Assembly (NCBI GenBank): GCA_023386885.1
Contig: JAEWIX010000084.1
Coordinates: 1 to 64,000, forward strand
Direction: 5' to 3'
Source: Pseudomonadota bacterium
Lineage (GTDB): Bacteria; Pseudomonadota; Alphaproteobacteria; Rhizobiales; Xanthobacteraceae
DNA length: 64,000 nucleotides
In this document: positions 8,099-16,871 of the stretch, one piece after another
How positions within the stretch are numbered: the stretch's first letter is position 1
Layout of the letters: every line of letters begins with the position of its first letter
Notes under the pieces: model-generated
What the model was told of the DNA's origin: nothing
Database searches by the model: none
The model's input: the letters and a program-made list of their open reading frames with translations, nothing else
Position numbers and translations under genes: made by a program

Positions 8099-9637
8099 CT
8101 ACGCTTCTCCGGCCGCTTCAGGCTTGGCCGCAGATGCCGCTTTCGCCTTTCCCGATGATTTCGCTGGCTGCGCGATCGTCAGTTCGGCAGGCGGCGTCGC
8201 GGATTGTGCCGCAGGAGCTTCCGTCACCGGCGGCAACGCCTCGATCTCCTTCAGCGCCTTCTTCAGGTGCTCGATGAGTTCGTAGGATTCATCTTGCGAG
8301 AGGACGCGCCGGCAGGCGGTGAGCCCGAACTCCAGCAATCCGGCATAACTGTGCACCGTGATGTTCAGCGCACTGCCGTGATACGGAATCGAGACCGGGA
8401 AGTAGTGCACCATCTGCGCACCCGCCATGAACAGCGGCATCGGCGGGCCCGGAACGTTGGAGATCAGGACGTTGCCGGCCGCGGGAACGCGGCTCGCCAA
8501 ATTGGAGCGACCGAGCAGCGAGGCAAGCCCCGTCATCAGCCACGGCGCGCCAGTGATCGGCACGTTCATCCCGAGCACGGGCTTCAACTCCCGCACTACC
8601 GCCTTCGCCGCTTCCGACGAATTGTGGATGGCCTTGAAACGGTCCGGCAGATTCTTGATGTCGGTGGCGAGATCGACACGCACCGCCGACACCTGGTTGT
8701 TCATCGCGCTGTCGCCTTCGGTGCGCAGGCTGACCGGCACCATCGCGATCAGCGGCTCCTTCGGCAGCAGGTTGCGTTCCTTCAGGAAGCGATGCAGCGC
8801 AATGCTGCACATCGCCATCACGATGGTGTTGACCGTGCCGCCGACCCGCTTGCCGAGTGCCTTGATATCCGTCAGCGGCACCGACAGCGTGGAATAAGAG
8901 CGCTGGTTGGTGATCGAATCGTTGAAGATGGTCTTGGGAGCGAGGCCGAGATTGAGCTGACGCTCACCCTGCGGCAACCGCTGGCTGGCGATCACATTGG
9001 CGGCCGTGCTGAATGCCTTGGCCGCAGTCGGCAGCGCTTCCGCAATCTTGCGATACTGCTGCGCCGCGTTGGTCGCGGCCGCTTGCAGCAGTTCCGTAAC
9101 GCCGAGCTGATACTGTCCGCTGGTCCGCTTGCGGCGCGGCGGCGGCACCTCGCGTATCTTCGGCGATGTATCGTAGAGCACTTTCGCCAGTTCGACGCCG
9201 GCCTTGCCGTCGACGCCTGAGTGATGCGCCTTGGTGTAGAAGGCCACCTGCCCGTTCTCGAGCCCGTCGATGACATACATTTCCCACAGCGGGCGGCTGC
9301 GATCGAGCAGCGTCGAATGCAGTCGCGCGATCAGTTGTTCGAGTTGCGCCATGGTGCCGGGGCGGCGCAGCGTCACGGTGCGAATGTGATAGTCGAGGTC
9401 GATGTCGTCGTCGTCGATCCACACCGGTTCGGCCAGTTCGAACGGCATCGGCGCCAGCTTGCGCGTCAGTACCGACGCCAGATGCAATCGCTTGCCGAGC
9501 ATCGTTTTGACGTCTTCGTAATAATCGCCGTCGTAACCCTCTGGCAATTCGAACAGCATCAGGCTGCCGACATGCATCGGCGTTTCCGGCGTTTCGAAAT
9601 GCAGGAACGATGCGTCCATGCTGCTGAGTTGGTCCAT
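8099..9637 (-). CDS. Wax ester synthase / acyl-CoA:diacylglycerol acyltransferase (WS/DGAT)
   Basis: 512-residue acyltransferase that joins acyl-CoA to fatty alcohol or diacylglycerol to make wax ester or triacylglycerol. The catalytic HHxxxDG motif is at 138-144 (HHSGVDG), the N-terminus has the family PLSSMDASFLHFET-like start, and the C-terminal half has the NVPGPP motif of the condensation-domain fold. The last 40 residues are Ala/Lys/Pro-rich low complexity, unlike the catalytic core. ATG at 9637 follows GGGAGG. The next genes upstream in the same direction encode an acyl-CoA ligase, SDR, phasin-like protein and lipase-like hydrolase, which fits a neutral-lipid storage and turnover unit. 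Many such enzymes are bifunctional; product preference cannot be read. Confidence 0.92.
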   Translation of the reverse strand: MDQLSSMDASFLHFETPETPMHVGSLMLFELPEGYDGDYYEDVKTMLGKRLHLASVLTRKLAPMPFELAEPVWIDDDDIDLDYHIRTVTLRRPGTMAQLEQLIARLHSTLLDRSRPLWEMYVIDGLENGQVAFYTKAHHSGVDGKAGVELAKVLYDTSPKIREVPPPRRKRTSGQYQLGVTELLQAAATNAAQQYRKIAEALPTAAKAFSTAANVIASQRLPQGERQLNLGLAPKTIFNDSITNQRSYSTLSVPLTDIKALGKRVGGTVNTIVMAMCSIALHRFLKERNLLPKEPLIAMVPVSLRTEGDSAMNNQVSAVRVDLATDIKNLPDRFKAIHNSSEAAKAVVRELKPVLGMNVPITGAPWLMTGLASLLGRSNLASRVPAAGNVLISNVPGPPMPLFMAGAQMVHYFPVSIPYHGSALNITVHSYAGLLEFGLTACRRVLSQDESYELIEHLKKALKEIEALPPVTEAPAAQSATPPAELTIAQPAKSSGKAKAASAAKPEAAGEA

Positions 9638-9790
9638 CGCCGTGCCTCCCTCATGCGAACGCGGATTCAGTTCGCTTCTGTTTTCCCGGACGCTTCAGCC
9701 CTTGCGGTCGAAGCGCCTTTGTTGAACCGGAGTTTGCGCCCGCATTCTCCGGCATTTTGGTATGTTTTCGAAGTGCCGTCGCGCGCGGCG

Positions 9791-11506
9791 CTACGACGCC
9801 TTCGCTTTCTGCGCTTCCTCGTCGTAGAGATCTTTCTTCGAAATCTTTCCAACCGCCGTTTTCGGCAGTTCGCCGCGGATATCGAGCGCCTGGATCATCT
9901 CATGTTTGCCGAGCTTGTCCTTCAGAAAGGCTTGAAGCTCCTTCAGCGTGAACGCAGTCGCGCCCGCCTTGAGCTTGACGAAAGCCTTCGGGGACTGACC
10001 GCGATACTCGTCAGCGATGCCGATCACCGCGACTTCCTCGACCGACGGATGCTGGTACACCGCCTCTTCGAGCACACGCGGATACACATTGTAGCCGCCA
10101 CACAGCAGCATGTCCTTGGTGCGGTCGACGATGTAGACGTACCCGTCCTGATCCATGTAGCCGACGTCGCCGGTTCGCATGAAACCGTCGGCGGTCATGA
10201 TGTCGGCGGTGGCGTCGGGCTTCTTCCAATAGCCCTTCATCACATTCGGGCCCTTGATGCACAGCTCACCGGTCTGGCCGAGCGGAACGTAGGTGGTGTT
10301 GTCGCTGGTATCGAGAAACTTGATGATAATGCCGGGGCTCGGAACGCCGCATGATCCGGCGCGCGGTTCATTCGTGACCGGCGTGAAGGTGCCTGTCGGC
10401 GACGTTTCCGTCATCCCCCAACCCTCCGCCAGCCGACATCCGGTCAGCTTCTCGAAGCTGCGCTGGACTTCCAGCGGCAGCGGGGCACCACCGGAATTGC
10501 ACCACTTCAACGAGGTCAGGTCAACCTTGCCCGCCTCGGGATGATTGAGCACCGCCACGAACATCGTCGGCACGCCGGGGAACGCGGTGATCTTCTTCTC
10601 CGCCAGATCCTTGACCACCGCATCGATATCGAACCGGACATGCTGGACCAACTCGGCGCCGATGCGGACGCCCAGCAGCATGTTGACGGTCAATGCGTAG
10701 ATGTGGAACGGCGGCAGTACCGCGAGTACACGTTCCTTGCCTTCGTCCAGCGTCGGCGGATCGGTTCGTGTCGTCTCGATGCATTGGTTGGTCGCCGCCG
10801 TCAGATTGGCATGCGTCAGCATCGCGCCCTTGGGCAAACCGGTCGTGCCGCCGGTGTATTGCAACAGCGCGATGGCATCGCTCAGGTCGGCAATCGGATA
10901 GTCGCGATAGATGCCGTCATTGTCGAGCAGCGTCTGGAAAGTGACATGCCTATCGTCGTTCGGCACGCTGACAAGCTGCTTGGTCGCTTGCATCTGCGCA
11001 TTGACCGCCTCCGGGTTTCCAGACATTTCCCCGACGTTGCCGACGATCAGCTTCTTCAGCCGCGTATGGCCCAGCATCGGCGCCATCTGCGGATAGAGCG
11101 AGGCCAGATCGAGCGTAATGAGAAAATCTGTCTGGCTGTCCTCGATCTTGTGTTCGAGCACCTTGGCGGCGTCGAGCGGCGAATAGTTGACCACCGTACC
11201 GCCCGCTTTCAACACGCCGAACAGGCTGATGAGATAATGCGGCGTGTTGGCAAGATACAGGCCGACGTGCACGCCCGGCCCGACACCGAGTTTCTGCAGG
11301 CCCGTCGCGGCACGATTGGCAAGGTCCTCGAGCTCGGCATAAGACATGCGCCGGCCCATGAAATTGATGGCGATATTTTTCGGCCAGCGCGCCGCGGATT
11401 GTTCAAGAAGCTGCTGAACGGGAGTCGTCGGAATGACCCCGCCCCATTTGACGCCGGGCGGATAGGATTTGATCCAGGGCATGTCACCGAGCGACATATC
11501 GTTCAT
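9791..11506 (-). CDS. Long-chain fatty-acid/dicarboxylate-type acyl-CoA ligase (AMP-forming)
   Basis: 571-residue ANL-family enzyme activating a carboxylic acid to its CoA thioester through an acyl-adenylate. The P-loop is LQYTGGTTGLPKGAML, the A5 segment GWGMTETSP and the hinge and C-terminal lysine region RTKDMLLCGGYNVYP / KTAVGKISKKDL are all present, so it should be active. The N-terminal PWIKSYPPGVKW start resembles rhizobial FadD and PimA-like ligases of long or dicarboxylic acids. ATG at 11506 has GGAGG eight bases before it. It lies between WS/DGAT and an SDR in one orientation and probably supplies acyl-CoA to the acyltransferase or to beta-oxidation. Confidence 0.9.
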   Translation of the reverse strand: MNDMSLGDMPWIKSYPPGVKWGGVIPTTPVQQLLEQSAARWPKNIAINFMGRRMSYAELEDLANRAATGLQKLGVGPGVHVGLYLANTPHYLISLFGVLKAGGTVVNYSPLDAAKVLEHKIEDSQTDFLITLDLASLYPQMAPMLGHTRLKKLIVGNVGEMSGNPEAVNAQMQATKQLVSVPNDDRHVTFQTLLDNDGIYRDYPIADLSDAIALLQYTGGTTGLPKGAMLTHANLTAATNQCIETTRTDPPTLDEGKERVLAVLPPFHIYALTVNMLLGVRIGAELVQHVRFDIDAVVKDLAEKKITAFPGVPTMFVAVLNHPEAGKVDLTSLKWCNSGGAPLPLEVQRSFEKLTGCRLAEGWGMTETSPTGTFTPVTNEPRAGSCGVPSPGIIIKFLDTSDNTTYVPLGQTGELCIKGPNVMKGYWKKPDATADIMTADGFMRTGDVGYMDQDGYVYIVDRTKDMLLCGGYNVYPRVLEEAVYQHPSVEEVAVIGIADEYRGQSPKAFVKLKAGATAFTLKELQAFLKDKLGKHEMIQALDIRGELPKTAVGKISKKDLYDEEAQKAKAS

Positions 11507-11540
11507 CTGTAATCCTCCCGTTTCTTCTCTTGCATATGTC

Positions 11541-12308
11541 TCAAACCGCCGTCAGCCCGCCGTCCACCGCGAGCGTCTGCCCGGTGATGAAAGCGCAGGC
11601 GTCGGAGGCAAACAGCGCGGTGATGCCCTTCAGATCCTCCGGGCCGCCGCCACGATTCATCGGCGCCATTTGCGCAGTCGAAGCCTCGCCGAGGCGCTCC
11701 GTCATCTTGGTCGGGAAATAGCCGGGCGCGATGGCGTTGACGTTGATGCCGTATTTCGCCCACTCGTTGGCGAGCGTGCGCGTCATGTTGACGACGGCAC
11801 CCTTGCTGGCGTTGTAGGCCAGCGTCGGAATATCGTCCGCATAGGTCCCGGTGAGGCCCTGAATCGACGCGATATTGATTACCTTGCCGCTCTGGCGCGG
11901 CACCATGCAGCGACGGCCGACCTCCTGCGTGGCGACGAAGATCGCCGTGACGTTCAGAGTGATGACCTTGTTCCAGCCGTCCATCGAATGCTCGATGGTC
12001 GGCGCGCCCCACGACGTCCCCGCATTGTTGACGAGAATGTCGATCGGCCCGAGCGCGGCGATCACCTGCTCCACCATCGGCGCGATCGTCGCCAGTTGCC
12101 CCATGTCGCAGACCAGTGGAAGCGCCGTGATGCCGAGCGCCTTCAGATGCGCGGCGGCTGCATCGAGTTCGTCACGCTTGCGCGCGGTGATCGCGACCTT
12201 AGCGCCGAGTTCGCCCAGCACCTCGGCCATCTGCAAGCCGAGGCCACGCGAACCGCCCGTGACCAGCGCCACGCGTCCCGTCAGATCCTGCAACTTGGCC
12301 AGACTCAT
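11541..12308 (-). CDS. Short-chain dehydrogenase/reductase
   Basis: 255-residue classical SDR: TGGSRGLG at 17-24, NNAG at 94-97, catalytic Ser148, Tyr165 and Lys169 (YNASK). C-terminal ITGQTLAVDGG is typical of FabG-like and gluconate/alcohol dehydrogenases. A TTG at 12329 would add seven residues, but ATG at 12308 lies five bases after GGAGG and matches the usual family start. It is 34 bases upstream of the acyl-CoA ligase and in the same orientation. It may act on a 3-oxoacyl-CoA or a keto compound of the same pathway, but no substrate marker is visible. Confidence 0.87.
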   Translation of the reverse strand: MSLAKLQDLTGRVALVTGGSRGLGLQMAEVLGELGAKVAITARKRDELDAAAAHLKALGITALPLVCDMGQLATIAPMVEQVIAALGPIDILVNNAGTSWGAPTIEHSMDGWNKVITLNVTAIFVATQEVGRRCMVPRQSGKVINIASIQGLTGTYADDIPTLAYNASKGAVVNMTRTLANEWAKYGINVNAIAPGYFPTKMTERLGEASTAQMAPMNRGGGPEDLKGITALFASDACAFITGQTLAVDGGLTAV

Positions 12309-12443
12309 TGCGACCTCCACCCATGGCAACCCGATCGCGAACGACGAACGATCGCGTTACCGGCGTTTCACACCCTTGAAGTCATTGCCGCTTTGCGGCG
12401 CCGGCTGCGGTCTTGATCGGCCGCATTCACCGAAATGGCAGCC

Positions 12444-12884
12444 TTATTTCGGCTGCAACAGCTTTTGCAGGTTGGCCATGTTTTCCTGCATCCGTTCCTG
12501 CACGACCTTCCACGCGTTGGTATGTGCCTGCATCTCGAGTTGCGTCAGTTCGCGAAAGTTCGCGACGGCCTTTTCGACACCCTGCTTGGCAGCGTCCGCC
12601 TGTTTCGACAGCGCATCCGCGCCGGTGAGATTCGAGACGGCGGCTTGCCATTCCGCGAAGGTCTCGCCGAGAATTTCATTGCGCCGCTCGACCAGCGCGC
12701 GAATGCCTTCATTGGCCTTCCGGTTCGCCTCGACCAGCGCTTCCATGTCCTTGCGCTGCCATTCGATGAGCGCGGCAATGTCGACATTGGGAAGTTTGTA
12801 CTTCTCGACCATCTGCTTGAAGTCATCCAGCCACGGCATCATGTTGGCGAATCCACCGTCGGACTTGCTGTTGTCGGCACTCAT
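12444..12884 (-). CDS. Phasin-like granule-associated protein
   Basis: 146-residue, almost wholly helical and amphipathic protein with a phasin-like pattern: residues 20-60 hold a DDFKQMVEKYKLPNVDIAALIEWQRKD-like segment, followed by long helices rich in Ala, Glu and Gln and ending in NLQKLLQPK. Phasins coat polyhydroxyalkanoate or lipid inclusions. An in-frame start 13 codons upstream exists, but ATG at 12884 is preceded by GAGGAGG. It lies between the lipase-like gene (57 bases upstream) and the SDR, in the same orientation as WS/DGAT, which suggests that it coats a storage granule made by this block. Assignment rests on composition and context as well as family pattern. Confidence 0.72.
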   Translation of the reverse strand: MSADNSKSDGGFANMMPWLDDFKQMVEKYKLPNVDIAALIEWQRKDMEALVEANRKANEGIRALVERRNEILGETFAEWQAAVSNLTGADALSKQADAAKQGVEKAVANFRELTQLEMQAHTNAWKVVQERMQENMANLQKLLQPK

Positions 12885-12941
12885 GGACGTCCTCCTCTTG
12901 ATCTCACTGGCCGCACCGGACACGCGGCGCGACGGGTCACG

Positions 12942-13754
12942 TCAGGCTGCGAACGACTCCGTCTGAAGCATGCGCGCATAATCGTCATTCGGGCGGTTCG
13001 GATCGGGATACACCAGACCGCGGATGCCGCCGCGGTCGAACGGCGACCATTCGCCCTCCTTCTGCGCCAGCCGATCCGCAATGGCATACAGCACCGCCGG
13101 GTGATGCCCGAGGCCGCAGTGACTTCCCTCGACCTCGATGTTCTGCGTCGTGGTCGACTCCTGTTCGCGGCACCCCTGCCAGGCGACGATGCCGTCGGTG
13201 CGCGAATAGATCGCCGTGCTCGGCACCGGTGGCGGCAGCTTCATGTTCTCGCGCTCCGGCCAGTCGTCCACCTTGCGCTCGCTGAGATATTCGTAAAGCT
13301 GCCAGGCATTGCTCGCCTTCGGCTCGCTGGCGAACGGACTGCCGAGCGTAATCACCTGACGCACTAGCGACGGCGAACGCCGCGCCAGTTCGCGCGCGAA
13401 CACGCCGCCGAGGCTCCAACCGATCAAGCTCACCTTGCGCTGATAGCGGTCGGCGAGTTCGGTAAGGCGTGCGTCCATCGCCTCTTCGACGCCGGGGCGC
13501 GGTCCGCGATTGGGACCGAGCTTCCAGCCGTGCGCGGCGTAACCTTGCGCTTTCAGATACATCCGCAGCGGCCGCGTCGAGGCATCGCTCGCGGATAACC
13601 CCGGCAGAACCAGCACGGGATGCCCGTCGCCACGCGGCGCGCGGCGCAACAGCGGATAGAGCGCAAAGAAAGCCTGCAGTTCCCAGATGCCGCGCATCTC
13701 GAGCGCGAGCAAAAGTTTCGAGGGAGGCTTCTTGCCATTCGCGGCCATGTCCAT
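12942..13754 (-). CDS. Alpha/beta-hydrolase, lipase-like (paralog of 3055-3828)
   Basis: 270-residue hydrolase with G-W-S-L-G elbow (Ser114), Asp187 in RTDGIV and His212 in SHCGLG. It aligns along its length with the protein at 3055-3828, sharing RAPRG, PGL, IGWSxGG, TLGSPFA and AIYSR/SIYTR-DG segments, so the two are paralogs. No export signal. With a phasin-like gene immediately downstream and WS/DGAT further on, it is a candidate intracellular triacylglycerol, wax or polyester hydrolase. ATG at 13754 (another at 13748) follows GAGGGA at a slightly long distance. The next gene upstream, an AraC regulator in the same orientation, ends 120 bases away. Confidence 0.8.
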   Translation of the reverse strand: MDMAANGKKPPSKLLLALEMRGIWELQAFFALYPLLRRAPRGDGHPVLVLPGLSASDASTRPLRMYLKAQGYAAHGWKLGPNRGPRPGVEEAMDARLTELADRYQRKVSLIGWSLGGVFARELARRSPSLVRQVITLGSPFASEPKASNAWQLYEYLSERKVDDWPERENMKLPPPVPSTAIYSRTDGIVAWQGCREQESTTTQNIEVEGSHCGLGHHPAVLYAIADRLAQKEGEWSPFDRGGIRGLVYPDPNRPNDDYARMLQTESFAA

Positions 13755-13874
13755 GTCGTAGCGTTCCCTCTGATGCTGCGGCTTAGCCGTATCGATGTCG
13801 TTGTGTTTGCAACGTGGATGAAACGCTATCGGGCACGCAAAAAACGAAAAGGTGCGATTGGCCCATCTGAGTGG

Positions 13875-14954
13875 TTACTTTGGGACAAATATTTGTGCGT
13901 GCGCTGCAGCACCGTGCATGCCGTTTCGTTCACCACGAAACGCCGACGGACTCTTGCGGGTCCAGCGCGCGAAGGCATGACGGAAATTCGCAGCGTCGCT
14001 GTAGTCCAGCCGCGCGGCGATCTCCTCGTTGGTCATCTCGGTGTTGCGCAGATATTCGATCGCGAGTTTCATCCGCACCTCGGCGATGACCTGCCGATAG
14101 GTGATCTGCTCCGCTTCGAGTTTGCGACGCAACGTGCGCGGGTGCACCGACATTTCGGCGGCCATGGTTTCAATACTCGGAAACCAGCCGGGCCGCGCAA
14201 CCATCGCGCGACGCAGATCCGCCGCGATGCCGCCGTCGCGGTTGACGTCGTCGAGCAGAGGCTCGCACATGTCGGCCGCCATCACGCACGTCGTCGGATC
14301 CGGGCCGACCAGAGGATGGTCGAGCCATCCGGCATCAAACTCCATCTCATTGCCGTCCTGTTCGAACAGGACGGGGCATTCGAACAACGAGCGATAGAAG
14401 TCGACATTGGGCGGCGCCGGATAACTGGCGCGAATGCACGAGAACCTGAACGACGGGCCGTAAACGTCGGTACTGAACGTGAGACAAGTCGCGAAGGCGA
14501 ATTCCAGCGCGAAACGATAAACGGCATTGGTGCGATTGCGCGACAACAGCGCGGCAAGCGTATAGATCGCGGTATCGTCGTCACGCGAGAACGCGACATC
14601 GGCGACGACGCCGAGATGGCGGCTGTACTTGATGGCGAATTCGATTCCCTCGGCGCGGGTCGGACTGCTCAGCAGCGCGTAGCCGTACATGCCATAGGCA
14701 ATGACATGCATGCGTTGCCCGGCACGGAAGGCAATCGCCGGATCGTCCGACAACGTCATCGCGTTGCGGAAGACGGTTTCCACCTGCCGATAGGAAACGC
14801 GCATGTCGGGAGACCGCAGGTCGGCACTCTTGAGGCCGGTTCCGACCAGCGTTCGCGAGGAACTGATGCCTTCTTCCTCGAGAACATCGACAACCGCAGC
14901 GATCCGCTGCGTCAGGTGGATACGCTGCACGAGATTGGGAGTCGGCCGATACAT
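13875..14954 (-). CDS. AraC family transcriptional regulator
   Basis: 359-residue regulator of the group with an N-terminal Arabinose_bd-type ligand domain (about 20-210) and a C-terminal double helix-turn-helix (about 250-340), seen as the segments SVHPRTLRRKLEAEQITY and IAARLDYSDAANFRHAFARW. Such proteins (OruR/ArgR-like and ORF-linked FadD regulators) usually sense an amino acid derivative or a CoA-pathway metabolite. ATG at 14954 follows GGAGGA at 10 bases. It is a paralog of the AraC gene at 15334-16413, with the same length and strongly similar HTH region; the two lie in tandem in the same orientation with a 379-base gap. Confidence 0.92.
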   Translation of the reverse strand: MYRPTPNLVQRIHLTQRIAAVVDVLEEEGISSSRTLVGTGLKSADLRSPDMRVSYRQVETVFRNAMTLSDDPAIAFRAGQRMHVIAYGMYGYALLSSPTRAEGIEFAIKYSRHLGVVADVAFSRDDDTAIYTLAALLSRNRTNAVYRFALEFAFATCLTFSTDVYGPSFRFSCIRASYPAPPNVDFYRSLFECPVLFEQDGNEMEFDAGWLDHPLVGPDPTTCVMAADMCEPLLDDVNRDGGIAADLRRAMVARPGWFPSIETMAAEMSVHPRTLRRKLEAEQITYRQVIAEVRMKLAIEYLRNTEMTNEEIAARLDYSDAANFRHAFARWTRKSPSAFRGERNGMHGAAAHAQIFVPK

Positions 14955-15063
14955 GGGTCAGCGTTCCTCCGGCATTGATGCCGCCGTCCGGCATCGCGGT
15001 GCCGGAATCCGTAACGGTCGATGACGACCGTTCGCATCAGGCTATCGGCAGCTTTTTTCTCTT

Positions 15064-15302
15064 GGAAGGTTCGATCAATCCAATCTTCAGGTGAATTACG
15101 GACAGAAGCGACCTGTCACGCGCTGCAACCGTTGCGATGCGGCACGGCATCGTGAACGACTGCGCGTGTTGGAAAGACGACCGCTGGCGGCGCCAGCGGT
15201 CCAAGTTTGGGGGAGGAATGCAGTGAACCAGAGGCACAGCGTATCGCGCTTCCTTCGATCCGAAAGGTGCGATCGAACCAAACTTGCAGTGAGTTGCGGA
15301 CA
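15064..15302. repeat. Imperfect 41-base direct repeat between the two AraC genes
   Basis: The gap 14955-15333 holds no convincing gene. Two segments, 15064-15104 and 15262-15302, align without gaps at 31 of 41 positions and are 198 bases apart. They share blocks such as TCGATC / GCGATC, CCAA and GCGGACA / ACGGACA. An 89-codon minus-strand reading frame (15037-15306) runs through both, but the differences between copies are mostly non-synonymous, which argues against coding. They may be regulator-binding segments or remnants of the duplication that made the AraC pair. Confidence 0.5.
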
Positions 15303-15333
15303 ACACGCGACACGATGCGGCAACGCGCGCGGA

Positions 15334-16413
15334 TTACGATGCGCGCGTGGCGCTGCGGAAATCGGAGGGACTTTTTCCGGTCCATCGAATGAACGCATGG
15401 CGGAAATTCGCGGCATCGCTATAGCCGAGCCGGCCGGCGATTTCCTCATTGGTCATGTGCGTCTTGCGCAGATACTCGATGGCAAGCCGCATTCGCACCT
15501 CGGCCAGAAGATCACGATAGGAGGTGCCTTCCGCCTCGAGCTTGCGACGCAGCGCGCGCGGATACATTTCCAGTTTCTCGGCAATCGCCTCGATGCTCGG
15601 ATACCGCCCCGGCTGTTCGATCAGGAGCCGGCGAATATCGGCGGCAATGCCACCCGTTCGATTGACTTCGTCCAGCAACTGCTCGCACATCTCGCGCGCC
15701 ATCTCATGCGTTCGCGGATCGGCGAGTTCGGCGGCGGAGTCGTTCCGGACATGTTCATAACTGCACGCCTGCTGACGGAACAGGATCGGGCATTCGAAGA
15801 TCCTGTCATACATCTCGGCATGGGGCGGCGGCGCAAAGTCGAGCAGGACGCGCGTAAACGCGAATTGCGGCCCGAGGCGATCCCTGGTTGCCGTCAGATG
15901 CGCGGATAACGCGAATTCGACCGCAAAACGATGGAGATCCTCGGTTGGATTCGGCCAGTGCAGTGGATCGAAGACAACGGAAACGATCGTCTCACCCGGC
16001 GTAACGGTGAAATCGCAGAACGGGCCGACCACCCGGATATACTTAGCCGCAAATTCGCGGGCCTCGGCGTGCGTCGCACTGCTGAGCAACGCATAACCGT
16101 ACATTCCATAGGCGGTGACATGCATGCGAAGGCCGGCACGCAACGCCATGGCGGGATCGCCGGACAAACGGAGCGCGTTACGAATGACGAGATCGAGTTG
16201 CCGGTAGGACACCTTGGTGGTGTGGCGATTCAGTTGCGATGCAGCAAGGCCTGTTCCTTCAAGCGACTCCGTCGGATCGATCCCCTGCCCTTCCAACTCG
16301 GCCACGATCGCGGCAATCGTCTGCGGTGAATACACGCGCTGCTCGAAGCTCGGCGGCGACTTCAGCGCCGAATGTTCGCCAACCAACCTCTGCGGCCCGT
16401 CCATCACAGTCAT
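15334..16413 (-). CDS. AraC family transcriptional regulator (paralog)
   Basis: 359-residue paralog of the previous regulator: Arabinose_bd-type N-terminal domain and C-terminal double HTH (EMYPRALRRKLEAEGTSY and IAGRLGYSDAANFRHAFIRW). Shared stretches such as MHVTAYGMYGYALLSS and MTNEEIA show recent common ancestry, but the ligand domains differ more than the DNA-binding domains, so they may read similar sites with different inducers. ATG at 16413 has AAGGAGC seven bases upstream. It is divergent from the acetoacetate decarboxylase operon that starts at 16872, which makes that operon its likeliest target. Confidence 0.92.
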   Translation of the reverse strand: MTVMDGPQRLVGEHSALKSPPSFEQRVYSPQTIAAIVAELEGQGIDPTESLEGTGLAASQLNRHTTKVSYRQLDLVIRNALRLSGDPAMALRAGLRMHVTAYGMYGYALLSSATHAEAREFAAKYIRVVGPFCDFTVTPGETIVSVVFDPLHWPNPTEDLHRFAVEFALSAHLTATRDRLGPQFAFTRVLLDFAPPPHAEMYDRIFECPILFRQQACSYEHVRNDSAAELADPRTHEMAREMCEQLLDEVNRTGGIAADIRRLLIEQPGRYPSIEAIAEKLEMYPRALRRKLEAEGTSYRDLLAEVRMRLAIEYLRKTHMTNEEIAGRLGYSDAANFRHAFIRWTGKSPSDFRSATRAS

Positions 16414-16871
16414 TGTCCCGCTCCTTGCGTCTTAGTCCGAATCCTCCAGTCAGTCGTGTGCATTTTTTCGGAGCGTAATCCTGATCGCTCGCTAAATGCA
16501 ACGACATCGCGCATCGACGCCGGAAGCATTGTGAATTTGATAAATAGCTTTCCCGCAGCAGGTATCGTCGACACCGTGCATCTCTAGAACGCCACCCGGT
16601 CTCACGGTTATCTCGATTTTTCCGAGCATCAAGCCGACGAGAACGGCAACGCCGCGCTCCACGAACTTCGTATCAGATCTATACAAGACAGCTTCACTTA
16701 CCGATCTGTGGGCTGCGACATTCCGTCCTCAACTCACCCGAACAAAGGTCCAACCGCACCTTTTCCCCTCAAGACGCTCCGATACGCTGACCCTCGACAG
16801 ATGCGACTTCAGCGGACAACGCGTTGGCCACCCGCCAGGGTGGAAACACAAGCATCTTCGGGAGGATTTCG
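16414..16871. other. Divergent intergenic region, AraC / acetoacetate decarboxylase
   Basis: 458 bases without a supported gene. It should hold the promoters of the divergent AraC regulator and of the decarboxylase operon. The only clear structure is a dyad CCACCC-GCCA-GGGTGG at 16828-16843, 28 bases before the decarboxylase start. Short frames in both directions have no family match. Confidence 0.6.

Noticed and set aside
15037..15306. 89-codon minus-strand frame containing the 41-base repeats
   Set aside because: The repeated segments differ mainly at non-synonymous positions, the start is GTG without a ribosome site, and no family is recognised.
16492..16686. 64-codon minus-strand frame in the AraC/decarboxylase gap
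   Set aside because: TTG start, no ribosome site, no recognised motif; more likely promoter DNA.
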